Shown: in pieces, positions 34,448 through 45,694 of the stretch
Position numbering within the stretch: position 1 is the stretch's first letter
Layout: each line of letters opens with the position of its first letter
From: Trematomus loennbergii
Taxonomy: Eukaryota; Chordata; Actinopteri; Perciformes; Nototheniidae
Direction: 5' to 3'
Assembly: GCA_012861695.1 (NCBI GenBank)
Contig: JAAOOA010000632.1
Coordinates: 173,501 to 237,500, forward strand
Length of the DNA: 64,000 nucleotides
The notes under the pieces: generated by a model
What the model was told of the DNA's origin: nothing
What the model saw: the letters and a program-made list of their open reading frames with translations, nothing else
The model's database searches: none
Position numbers and translations under genes: made by a program

Positions 34448-34464
34448 GGCGACCCCACTCTGCA

Positions 34465-34512
34465 TCACCCTGCTATGATAGATTGATTGATAGATTGATT
34501 GATTGATTGATT

Positions 34513-34555
<43 letters not shown>

Positions 34556-34557
34556 GA

Positions 34558-34653
<96 letters not shown>

Positions 34654-34677
34654 TATATGGATAGATAGATAGATATA
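34465..34677. repeat. GATA/GACA microsatellite
   Basis: (GATT)n, (GATA)n, then about 24 uninterrupted GACA units and GATA again. This composition is the Bkm-type GATA/GACA simple repeat. Frames across it (poly SVCL) are artefacts. Confidence 0.95.
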
Positions 34678-34977
34678 TGTGTAACCGATGTATAACTTCA
34701 CTTGTTTATATTTCGGTAAAATCATTTTTGTCCATACTTTCTTTGTAAAACTTGTCACTGTCACTTTATTTTTTTAGATGCTTTTATTTTGAAAAGTACG
34801 TTTTATTTTGGTGCTCTTGGCACCGGCACATTTCTGCAGACTCGTGCTACTTTCCTCAGTTAGCTTCAGGCCCCACTGAGGAGAAGGAAGTGGAACGAGT
34901 GGTGTCATAAATGTTGTATTTGATATGTTGTTTACAGCATTCGCACTAATAGTTCTTCGAATCTTTATTCTTTTCAC

Positions 34978-36388
34978 AGATGGTTCTAAGAACAAGGAAG
35001 AGTGTGTTGGAGTTGGTATATACATCCCAGACTTTAAAATATCTATCTCAAAAGAGCGTCTGATCAACTATCAGTGTACACAGCAGAAATGCTGGCTGTA
35101 ATAACAGGATTACAGTGGGTTGAAGAGGTCAGACCAGATAGGGTGGTGATGTGCACTGATTCATTATCCAGTCTACAAAGCATACAGTCAACAACAACTG
35201 CTACAAAGCATACAGTCAACAACAACTGCTACAAAGCATACAGTCAACAACAACTGCCAGAGAAGACATTCTCATAGAACTGAACCACAGCCTGTTAAGA
35301 CTTCACAGAGGCGCCATAGATCTGCAGTTCTGCTGGGTGCCTGCTCATGAGGGGTGAAAGGGAACGAGTGTGCTCACAAGGGGGTGAAAGGGAACGAGTG
35401 TGCTCACGAGGGGGTGAAAGGGAACGAGTGTGCTCACGAGAGGGTGAAAGGGAACGAGTGTGCTCACGAGGGGGTGAAAGGGAACGAGTGTGCTCACGAG
35501 GGGGTGAAAGGGAACGAGTGTGCTCACGAGGGGGTGAAAGGGAACGAGTGTGCTCACGAGGGGGTGAAAGGGAACGAGTGTGCTCACGAGGGGTGAAAGG
35601 GAACGAGTGTGCTCACGAGGGGTGAAAGGGAACGAGTGTGCTCACGAGGGGGTGAAAGGGAACGAGTGTGCTCACGAGGGGGTGAAAGGGAACGAGTGTG
35701 CTGATAGATGAGCAAACAGTGCACTACTAAAGGAAATCACATTACCAGTTCAACTTGGAGAAGGAGAAGGGAAAGCAGTCATTAAGAAGAAAGGGATGGA
35801 GATCTGGCAGAAAAGGTGGGAGGAAGACCAGAAAGGAAAAGAGTATCACAAAGTACAAAAGACAATCACAATTCATATTTATAAAGAAAGAAACAGAAGG
35901 GAGGAAATCACGATAGCTTTGAATGGTACGCTGTATGTCATGGGGAAAAGTGACAGTGACAAGTGTGGGAGCTGTGGAGTTAAAGAACATGTGGAACATA
36001 TCTTATCACATTGTGACATCTATAAAGCTGAAAGAGAAAAACTACAGGCTGAAGTTTTAGAGGCAGAGAGGGAGAGGAGTGTGGTTGGTGTTCTGGGAAC
36101 AGAAGGAGAGGGAGGAAGAGCTACCAGAAAGGCACTGTTTACATTCTTGAGTGGAACTGGGGTAGGAAACATAATTTAACATTAGGTCAGGAAAGAATAT
36201 AGATTATTATTTTTGTTTTATTTATTTCATGTTTTTTTGTTGATTTATTGATTTATTTTTATTTATTTTGATTAGATCATAGGTTAAAGAGTTGGTATGA
36301 TATGATGATTCATACTCATGTACAGTAGGTGGCGGTATGCACCTTCTAAGTTGTTTGCAATCCGCCAAAAACGAAGAAAGAAGAAGAA
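34978..36388 (+). mobile_element. LINE 3' part in the right arm
   Basis: Starts abruptly at the first catalytic codon of RNase H (DGSKNKEECVGVG) and runs to the same 3' end and target site (GTGATCAGTCTG, 36,389-36,400) as the left-arm LINE. It is therefore the same insertion, cut at the inner arm boundary and not an independent copy. The C-terminal region 35,796-36,179 is open, with CGSCGVKEHVEHILSHCD. Confidence 0.85.
35346..35703. repeat. 30-bp RNase H minisatellite (12 copies, right arm)
   Basis: Expanded counterpart of 28,806-28,955. AHEGVKGNEC repeats remain in frame for eight units, then a lost G shifts the frame. Confidence 0.95.
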
Positions 36389-36789
36389 GTGATCAGTCTG
36401 TCTCCAGTTAGCTGTGTAACAAAGTCCTGAGGAAACACAGCGGCCTCCCAAGGAACAGCCTGCCTGCCTGCCTCATTTCAGAGTGGGTTATTGAAGCCGA
36501 AGCCTGGTGCTTCAGTCCGGGAAGACTGCAGAGAGTCCTCCCCTGTATTCCTCCACTACGGTCTGGGAGCAGCATCTATCTCCACTGTTGCTGTAACCAT
36601 GTTAATGTCCCTCTGTGGGACCAATAAAGGACTTCTGATTCTGCGGACAGACAGAAGAGAGGGGGGAGGGGCGGGTTGGAATGCGGCCTTCTTTTCCCGG
36701 ATTTGAAGAGTCCTCTTCCCATGGATGTATAATAAGAACAAGGAAACAAACAAAATGTCGGTCCGGTCTCAGAGAGAAAGCAGCACGTG

Positions 36790-37100
36790 AGGAGTAACTG
36801 ATACATGTGAGTATTGGGTTTAACTTACTTTAATAACGGATAAATGTGAGTATTGGGTTTAACTTACTGTAATAACGGATGAATGTGAGTATTGGGTTTA
36901 ACTTACTGTAATAACGGATGAATGTGAGTATTGGGTTTAACTTACTTTAATAACGGATGAATGTGAGTATTGGATTTAACTTACTTTAATAACGGATGAA
37001 TGTGAGTATTGGGTTTAACTTACTTTAATAACGGATGAATGTGAGTATTGGGTTTAACTTACTTTAATAACGGATGAATGTGAGTATTGGGTTTAACTTT
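36790..37100. repeat. 39-bp tandem repeat (8 copies, right arm)
   Basis: The unit is GTGAGTATTGGGTTTAACTT followed by ACTTTAATAACGGATGAAT. The left arm has only two copies (27,655-27,740). Confidence 0.9.
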
Positions 37101-37752
37101 CAATCAGGAGAGACAGTTTTGATGTAACAATACATATATATTGCCGGGTACACACGGATGAATGTAATGGTGTTTGGCTATTAGACCCCGTTGTTTGTTC
37201 GGCCACACGCGAAGGTTTGTTAAAGGTTAGTAAAAGGTTAATAAAAGGTTAATAAAAGGTTAGTAAAAGGTAGGTAAAACGGTTGCCAAGTGTGGCAATG
37301 TGAAAGAAAAATACACACTTCAATTTAAATAGTTTTTATTCGTAAATAATGATGTTCAAAATAAAATAGTCTCTCCGTTGCCTTCTGCACGAAACATATG
37401 CTATGCAACAACACTAACAGCTATGCTATGCAACAACACTAACAGCTAGCGAACATATTAGACAGAGAGCATTGGTCGATTATTTGGCTATTTATTTACA
37501 TTCATTTGTATGTTGCGTTTATTGTGCAGCCACTGAAAAACTGTCCAGCATCAGTAGCATGGCTAACGAGCAGGGGCGTTTTCTGGACCTGGAAACATTC
37601 GGGGCTTAGCCCACAGTGGCGGCGCCAGAGATTTCTTTTGGGGGTACTGTGGGGTAGCTTGACGTTTCATAGAGGGTGCTCAAACATGTGGGGTTTCCCA
37701 TTAAAGGACACCTATCATGCTATATTTGAACAATATATTGTAGGGCCATACC

Positions 37753-38743
37753 CAGTGGCGGCCGGTCCATAGGGGCGCTAGGGGCGCCGCCCCCCCTCTT
37801 CCCACATTAAAAAAAAAATTAATTACATTTTTTTTTTTTTTTAAATATATATATTTATTTTTTATTTTTAATAAACAAGGTAAATATTATATAATTGGTA
37901 TCAGTAAAATGTATAATCCACAATGAAATCTTGTTTAAATTGTGTTACGATGTCTAAAGTTACTGATAAGTCACATGTTTCCTGTCTGGCCTTGCCCGTG
38001 TATCATTACTCCAGGTACTCATTACTGCACTTGCTGCACTCTCGTCTGGGCGCTGTGCATCGCGCCCAGACGAGAGTGCAGCAAGTGCAGCAGAAGCCAA
38101 CTGTTGCTGTCTTTAAACTATGCCGCCGAAACATAATTTCAGCCAATCAGCGTCGTCAAATCTGATGGTCACAGGGCTCCTACGTGAGCGCCCGGAGACG
38201 AAACAGGAAGCTGTCATACACTCTGGAAGCTACCATTAGCAGCTAATGAAAACTCAGTTTTTGACATAAAAATGGAATTATGGATCATCAATCATTTTTT
38301 CAAAGTGACAGACACATTGGATTAATTTATGGATTAACCTTCAGCTGCGTTTTTCTCGTTTTTGATCAGAATTGTTATTCTGCAAAAGGTGAGCATATCT
38401 CCGTGTTTTAGTACCTAAAGCTACGTCGTGTGATGTCTGTATTTGCTTCCCCTGTCGCGAGTTCTGATCGCTCAGTGATGATACTTATATTTCTAGAATC
38501 TGTGGAATCTCAGCTTGTTAGCACAGTTTATGCTGTAGAAACTATGTCCAGGACAAGGTGTTTGGAAGTTTTGGAAGATTCATAGCTATCCACACTGAAG
38601 TTATGGAGGTATTGATCAGTCTCCCCTCTAACATCACCAGAAGTCATAATTTAGGGGGTCTTTTCTAAAAAAAATGCCCCCTAGTATTGTTTGATCACCA
38701 TTTCCACAGCCCCACCTAAAATATTTTCTACCAGCCGCCACTG
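37753..38743. mobile_element. hAT-like element inserted only in the right arm (991 bp)
   Basis: Ends CAGTGGCGGCCGGT and complement of CAGTGGCGGCTGGT. The 8-bp target duplication GCCATACC lies at 37,745-37,752 and 38,744-38,751. The left arm has the uninterrupted site (GGTATGGC, 27,026-27,033). It is an internally deleted relative of the 48,382-49,740 element. Confidence 0.9.
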
Positions 38744-38744
38744 G

Positions 38745-39817
38745 CCATACCTATATAAAGTATATAAATATAGTTTTTTTTTCAAAATACCAAACAGATC
38801 CTGCATTTTAGCCATGCCTCATTTCGCTGTATTTGCTCTTTCCAGCCCTGTTTTTGCAGGGGGCTGATTCTGTGAGCTACAGCTGACCACGCCCCCCTGC
38901 AGGAGAGGGGAGCGTGCTTTGAGATCAGCTGCTGGGCTGTCAGAAGAGGGGGAGGAAAAGAGATCTCCGTCCTCTGTGTTTTATTCTTATATATGATTAT
39001 ATAGTCATTATTCATTTGTTTTAAAGCTCAACAAATAACAAAGAAGACCTTTGACCGGCACTTTTCTAATTTTGTCCGGAAGATTTCAACTTTAACGGAC
39101 ATCTTGACCGGCGAAAGAAACTGAAACTGAAACTCTGCCGCACGGTCCCCTCTTTCCTTGGAAGAGGCGGAGAGGTGGGTGTTTGTCATCTGCTGGTGGA
39201 CTAACCGGAGAGAATTACAGTGCTTGCCTCGACGGGGAGGGATTGCATTGAATTACAGCATTGAATGTTTACAAACACCTGTGTGTGTAAGCCCAGAGAT
39301 AAAAGGTCAGGCAAGGGCGCCGGAAGCAGGGTCGCCAGGGGGCCATTGGCCCCCCCACTTTACAGCCCTGCCCCACATTTTCGCAGCGGCGGATGCCGTG
39401 GAACACTGTACACATCCCGTTTGAATAATTCCCCTCTACTCTAAAGTCGCATCTAAAAATGTGATCTAGCTGTGTATATCTTGTTATTTGTTATTGTTAT
39501 ATTCAATCTCATTAACTACAGGCATGTTTGAAGCTTGTAAAGGGAAGATGACAGCTCTCACTCGCCACTCTGCTCTTCCTCAGCGCCGCTTCCCCTCCCT
39601 CCGCTGAAAGTATGAATGTAAGGCGTATAGTAATCATAGATAACACGGCAGGGTCCGTTACAGTTTCTTTTCATCTGATTTCAAATAAACAAAGTCTTGG
39701 CTTTCAGAATATTAAACTTGTTTCTGCAAATTCAGATGATATGCATAATTACAAGCGGAGAGCGGAGTAACTTGACGTCACAGCAGGCATAACAACAGCC
39801 GGTGTTTCTCGTGTGTC
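38745..39817. mobile_element. Transposon mosaic, right-arm counterpart of 25,969-27,030
   Basis: Reverse complement of the left arm and without genes. The segment near 39,310-39,380 (GCCCCCCACTTTACAGCCC) belongs to the same nested repeats. Confidence 0.55.
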
Positions 39818-41006
39818 AGGTCCTCAGAGATGAGTCCATGTCAGGTCCTCAGAGATGAGTCCATGTCAGGTCCTCAGTGATGAGTCCATGTCAGGTCCTC
39901 AGAGATGAGTCCATGTCAGGTCCTCAGAGATGAGTCCATGTCAGGTCCTCAGTGATGAGTCCATGTCAGGTCCTCAGAGATGAGTCCATGTCAGGTCCTC
40001 AGAGATGAGTCCATGTCAGGTCCTCAGTGATGAGTCCATGTCAGGTCCTCAGAGATGAGTCCATGTCAGGTCCTCAGAGATGAGTCCATGTCAGGTCCTC
40101 AGAGATGAGTCCATGTCAGGTCCTCAGAGATGAGTCCATGTCAGGTCCTCAGAGATGAGTCCATGTCAGGTCCTCAGTGATGAGTCCATGTCAGGTCCTC
40201 AGTGATGAGTCCATGTCAGGTCCTCAGAGATGAGTCCATGTCAGGTCCTCAGAGATGAGTCCATGTCAGGTCCTCAGAGATGAGTCCATGTCAGGTCCTC
40301 AGAGATGAGTCCATGTCAGGTCCTCAGTGATGAGTCCATGTCAGGTCCTCAGTGAAGAGTCCATGTCAGGTCCTCAGTGATGAGTCCATGTCAGGTCCTC
40401 AGTGATGAGTCCATGTCAGGTCCTCAGTGAAGAGTCCATGTCAGGTCCTCAGTGATGAGTCCATGTCAGGTTGTCAGTGATGAGTCCATGTCAGGTCCTC
40501 AGTGATGAGTCCATGTCAGGTCCTCAGAGATGAGTCCATGTCAGGTCCTCAGAGATGAGTCCATGTCAGGTCCTCAGTGATGAGTCCATGTCAGGTCCTC
40601 AGAGATGAGTCCATGTCAGGTCCTCAGAGATGAGTCCATGTCAGGTCCTCAGAGATGAGTCCATGTCAGGTCCTCAGAGATGAGTCCATGTCAGGTCCTC
40701 AGAGATGAGTCCATGTCATGTCTTCAGTGATGAGTCCATGTCAGGTCCTCAGAGATGAGTCCATGTCAGGTCCTCAGTGAAGAGTCCATGTCAGGTCCTC
40801 AGAGATGAGTCCATGTCAGGTCCTCAGAGATGAGTCCATGTCAGGTCCTCAGTGAAGAGTCCATGTCAGGTCCTCAGAGATGAGTCCATGTCAGGTCCTC
40901 AGTGAAGAGTCCATGTCAGGTCCTCAGTGATGAGTCCATGTCAGGTCCTCAGAGATGAGTCCATGTCAGGTCCTCAGAGATGAGTCCATGTCAGGTCCTC
41001 AGAGAT
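39818..41006 (-). repeat. 25-bp minisatellite, right arm (about 47 copies)
   Basis: Reverse complement of the left-arm array. The unit on the minus strand encodes SEDLTWTH. It is shorter than the left array and I see no clear 725-bp higher-order period. It ends against the LINE RT scrap. Confidence 0.95.
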
Positions 41007-41250
41007 GTGGACCCCGAGGAACCTGAAGCTGCTGACTCTCCACCGTAGTCCCATTGATGGCGATGGGGGCGTGTCCCTCTCCCTGCTGCTTCCTGTAATC
41101 CACAATCAGCTCCTTGGTTTGCTGACGTTGAGATGGAGGTTGTTATCCTGGCACCAAGATGTCAGGGTTTCGACCTCCTCTCTTGTCGCCGTCGGAGATC
41201 TGGCCGATGACAGTTGTGTCGTCAGTGAACTTCACGAAATCTGAGACCAT
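41007..41250 (-). mobile_element. LINE reverse-transcriptase fragment (right arm)
   Basis: Counterpart of 23,538-23,792 (SDFVKFTDDTTVIGQISDG read on the minus strand), with small indels. Dead. Confidence 0.7.
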
Positions 41251-41827
41251 TTAAATGTAAAACACAAAGAAAACGTGTCATTTTACTTTAACTGTCAGAT
41301 GTTTTGCAGAAAAAAACACAAATATATATATTCATTTATATATAATATATATTAATATACATTTTTATATAATATATATATTATATATTTTAAAATAATA
41401 ATATACATCACAAAAATAAAAACAATAAATAAAATATTTGAAATAATAATAATAATAAATAAAGCAGAATAGACCGGCAATGAAACATCTCAACATTCAA
41501 CAATAGCCAACACTTTGTGCCAAAGATAACAATTATAAACACTAAAGAAATCTACCAGTTGTGTGTGTGCGTGTGTACATGACTATGTGTGTGCGTTTCT
41601 ACTCTCTCCATTCGAAGTCAGCAATGTTTGTAGTCAATGAAAGCACCGTTGGATTGATCTTTAATAGGAACCTGTTAAGACAGAACAACACAACATTTAG
41701 TGCTACAAACAATAGTTTTTATAATTACAAATTCTGTGGATGATACAGCCATTAATTGTCTTTACACGTATACAGCTTGAAGTCAAAAGGCAATACTACT
41801 CTTAAATGTACTTTTCATTAACTGTTT

Positions 41828-42214
41828 AGACTGACCACCTCCCCCAAGTGCCCTGACTGGCTGGATTCGCTTCTGGTGAGGTCAATAGTTCTCCCCAGGA
41901 CTTGAAATTCCAAAGTCCCCTAAGGTCAAAAGTCAATTCTTATCTCCGTCCCGATCTCCCCTCCCTACCTTTTCCAGGGGAGTTATCTCATAAACTTTTC
42001 TTTTTCAAACAATTAAACCTTTAGTGCCCCCATAAAAAGAGACCCAAATCTACCTTAAAAACAGCATCTGGTGTGTTGAGGTAAAAGGGACAGGGTGTGT
42101 GTATGACCCAGGAGTGTGATTACTCAAACAGTTCAAACATGTTCACTAAAATACAATTCAAAATAATACATCTTTACTTCAATACAGTTTAGAATCATAT
42201 CTTTTTACTTCAGC
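41828..42214. other. Right-arm-specific segment
   Basis: Not matched in the left arm, where about 22,466-22,952 takes its place. No ORF or terminal repeat recognised. Confidence 0.5.
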
Positions 42215-42979
42215 GTCAGCAGCAGAGTGAGCGGTGTAAAAGCATCGTAGTTAACCGAAAGAAGTATTAATGTGTTTGTTCACTGCAATAATACCAGGTT
42301 CTGGTGCCCATCCCATTTCGGTGCAAGAAATAGTTGCGTCTTCCTCGTCAGATTCCATTGTCATCAGGTGCTGACGCTCCGCTAAGCCTCTACTTGTGGT
42401 ACAAGTAGCTTGCTTCAGGGAAAGCTACATTGTTTTTAAAGTAGCAAAGCCTACGTAAAGCTACTGAATATGTTAGCTAAGCCGGTAGCGTCGCTACTCC
42501 CCAGCATTGCAAATCTTGCATAGTATTTGTTGTCTGTTGATGGGACATGGAGCTGCGCAGCTGGAGTTAGGAGAAAAAGAGAGAGGCCCGTCAGACGACC
42601 TAAATGTGGCAACATGGCGTGTGAGTTTTGTGCGTCGCTGACCAATAGTAAGTCACCGTTACTCACACTGAAATGGACATTATTGAGCCTTGCACGGCAT
42701 TTGAGTTGTATTAGAGTTTGCTAACTGAGGTTATTATTATATTTAAAGGTACGGCTGCGCCGCGGTTTTGGTCCGACCTCCTCCAGCGTCATAACCCTCC
42801 GGGCGCGTTTCGGAAGCGGAGCGTCTTGTGTGCCGGCTCGCAGTTTTTGTTGATTTGGGCATATTTCCTGGACAGGCTACTTTGTGCAGACAAAGTTAAT
42901 AATAATTGTTATAATGCAACGCCTCGTGTCGCGTCGAAAATAGACTGTCATCCTATTCTTAGCGGAGCCCAGCACCGAG

Positions 42980-43100
42980 ACGCTTCTGATACGCTTCTGA
43001 TACGCTTCTGGGACGCTTCTGAGACGCTTCTGATACGCTTCTGATACGCTTCTGAGACGCTTCTGGACGCTTCTGAGACGCTTCTGGGACGCTTCTAGCC
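42980..43100. repeat. 11-bp tandem repeat, right arm (about 11 copies)
   Basis: Reverse complement of the 21,077-21,697 array, much shorter, with a GAGACGCTTCT variant. Confidence 0.9.
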
Positions 43101-43724
43101 GCCTAGCGTCCCAGAAGGTGGAATAGCACCCATTGAGTGGCCGCGGCGCAGCCGTAACGCGGCGCAGCCGTAACGCGGCGCAGCCGTAACGCGGCGGAAT
43201 CTAGGGTTAAGAGTGAGTGTGGGCTTTTAGGGAGGAGCCAAAGCACACCACTGCAAAGGAAAGGGGTACGCTGAATTTACAACCCAAGACAAAACGAGAG
43301 CATAATGCGAAACAGAATGCAGCACAATCATCTTTTTATCTGGATTATCTTGTTTTGTCAGGAGCGCTTATCGTGTGTCAGAAAAGTGCACAAACCTCTA
43401 CTCTGTAGTTTAAGATGGAATGACTTCAGGATGGCGTTTTTTCACAGCAGAATTTAACTTTCTCTCCGGTAGAATTCTGAGCAGGCATTAGCTCCGCCTC
43501 CTCTTTTCTTTTTTTCAAGCTCAGGACCCGAAATCCGAGTTCTCTAACAGCTGGAATAGAGGGATATGAGGGATGTCTAAAGTGCATTCATCTGTTTGTA
43601 TTTTGAGCAAAACACATCATAGACATGTTTTTATATATTTGTATATATCTGAGACCCATAATATATGCCTTAAAATAGCCCGATAGGTGCACTTTAAAAA
43701 CTGCTAAAAAACAGATATATAATG

Positions 43725-44146
43725 TAGGGCTGTGCAATTAATCGTATTTTAATCGCAATTACGATTTTGGCCTGCCACAATTAGGAAAACAACATAATCG
43801 AAAAAAACTATTATTTAGCTTTGCTAGGTTGTGACTGCACTGCAACATATTTGATCTCATTAATTTTGATCTAATTTATTTGTATTTATCATATTTATAT
43901 ATGTTTAGTAGCTTGGGGAAGTGCGCTCCAAAATATTTGTTGATCTTGTTTATTGGTATTTATTATTTTGATATTTATTTAAATGTATCATTTATTTTTG
44001 TATTGGTTTTTCAGTTGAATTATACGTTCAGGGTAATCAACAGTTAAGTTTTCAAAGTCAATGAATAATCGTATTTAATAATCGTGATATCAATTATTGA
44101 CCCAAATAATCGTGATTATGATTTTTGCCATAATCGCACAGCCCTA
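43725..44146 (+). mobile_element. hAT-like MITE, 422 bp, right arm
   Basis: Inverted ends TAGGGCTGTGC on both sides. The 8-bp target duplication ATATAATG lies at 43,717-43,724 and 44,147-44,154. The AT-rich interior contains many ATCGTGAT/AATCG motifs. No ORF. Confidence 0.85.
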
Positions 44147-44379
44147 ATATAATGTATTCCATTTATACAGTTTTTCTTTTGTTAAAATACATGACACATT
44201 TCAATGAACCGTTTATTCTTGTAATTTTAATATGATTTCCTGTCATTATGAAATACAATTAAAAAAATAAAAAATCTTTTTTTTGGGAAAACTTTTTTTT
44301 TTAACTGAAAAGGCAAAAAAAAATAACAACCAAGATAGCTGAATTCATCGCGTTGGATGACCAGCCGTTATCTGTTACC

Positions 44380-45315
44380 TTTTTTTTCTCTTAATGCATT
44401 GCATAAAGATCGGATCGGGAAAAATCGGTATCGGCAGATTGTCAAAATCAAATGATCGGAATCGGATTGGGAGCAAAAAAAGCTGATCGGGACATCCCTA
44501 CTTTGTAGCCAAGCCTCATAGACTGTGTTTGTTTCTCTTGTTTCTGTGTACTCGTCGTGTTGTTGTTGGTGTTTGTATTAGATTGGTCGTGTTGAACGTA
44601 GCTCTGTTCTTTCCACCACGAGGAACCTCCGCCTTGCAAACATTGCATCTGGCTGTTACACTGCCTTCGCTTTCAATTTGATAATACTTCCAAACTCCTG
44701 ACATTTTTCTGTCCCGACTCCCGAGGCACCAGCTGAACGTAGCCTCTCGTTACACCAGCTGAACGTAGCCTCTCGTTACACCGGCTGAACGTAGCCTCTC
44801 GTTACACCGGCTGAACGTAGCCTCTCGTTACACCAGCTGAACGTAGCCTCTCGTTACACCGGCTGAACGTAGCCTCTCGTTACACCGGCTGAACGTAGCC
44901 TCTCGTTACACCGGCTGAACGTAGCCTCTCGTTACACCAGCTGAACGTAGCCTCTCGTTACACCAGCTGAACGTAGCCTCTCGTTACACCAGCTGAACGT
45001 AGCCTCTCGTTAGCTTACTGCTACTATTAGACACTGCGCCCACTCTGTTGCCAGATTTGAGAGAAATAAGCAACCAGGTCTATGAAAACAAGCCCAAAAG
45101 AATCAAACATACATGATGTGTGTCATTTTAAACCAAAACTAAGGCCTCAGGATGACTTTAAGACGTGAACATGGTCATTTTTGTTTTGTAACATTAAAAA
45201 AAAAAAAAAAAGATTCCCGATCCCCGATTTTTTTCTCCCGATTCCGATCTTTAGAAAATCACGTGATCGGCTCCGATCCCCAATCACGTGATCGGATCGG
45301 GACATCTCTACTACA
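44380..45315 (-). mobile_element. BED-type hAT remnant, right arm
   Basis: Minus-strand ORF fragment 44,704-44,516 reads MSGVWKYYQIESEGSVTARC then NVCKAEVPRGG, a BED-finger start. The tandem repeat at 44,735-45,013 (26 bp, about 11 copies) lies directly 5' of this ATG. Relative to the left arm an internal piece is deleted near 44,545. Confidence 0.65.
44735..45013. repeat. 26-bp tandem repeat (about 11 copies, right arm)
   Basis: The unit is ACACCAGCTGAACGTAGCCT followed by CTCGTT, with GGCT/AGCT variants. Confidence 0.95.
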
Positions 45316-45344
45316 AAGGTTGGTCTGTTTGGTATTTTGAGCAA

Positions 45345-45435
45345 AACACTTCAGAGACATGTTTTGTATAGATCTATACAAAACATGTCTCTAAAGTGTT
45401 TTTAAAAATGTCTATATAGACATTTTAAAACCAAA
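45345..45435. repeat. Hairpin palindromes, right arm
   Basis: Same pair of hairpins as 18,700-18,792. The stem CACTTCAGAGACATGTTTTG is closed by its complement across TAGATCTA. Confidence 0.8.
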
Positions 45436-45537
45436 ACAGTACGGAATTTAAAATAATCCTTTAGGGATGGTCATGATCATCATTTGTTAATAAGATTAAT
45501 ACATGTTGTTCTTTTTCTCTTGTTTCTCTGTGATTAG

Positions 45538-45669
45538 GACAATTCTGGAGAACTGGATCTGCTGAGGAAGGAGCTGCCATCCACACAGGACCCCCCGTGG
45601 TGCTGGAGAAATCTAAACAGCATCAGGGACATCATCCTCCCAAACCTCTGCTTCCTGCCGTCCAGCTGA
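45538..45669 (+). CDS. Candidate terminal exon, 43 codons, unknown (right arm)
   Basis: Follows a long pyrimidine tract and GATTAG acceptor. Reads DNSGELDLLRKELPSTQDPP, then WCWRNLNSI, ending FLPSS and TGA at 45,667-45,669. It is conserved in length and frame with 18,465-18,596. The product is unknown, and there is no supported upstream exon. Confidence 0.3.
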   Translation, partial: DNSGELDLLRKELPSTQDPPWCWRNLNSIRDIILPNLCFLPSS

Positions 45670-45694
45670 ACAGCAGCTCAGGAAGCTTCAGAGA

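Larger units (their letters stand above)
29408..34977. other. Spacer between the two arms
   Basis: Contains the remaining 5' two thirds of the LINE (to 32,591), a short flank, a hAT-like element with another element nested in it (32,721-34,447), a GATA/GACA microsatellite and a further repeat scrap (34,930-34,950, CAGCATTCGCACTAATA, also at about 59,680 and 60,735). No host gene recognised. Confidence 0.75.

Noticed and set aside
34465..34764. 99-codon frame with SVCL and YLSI repeats
   Set aside because: Translation of GATA/GACA simple sequence.
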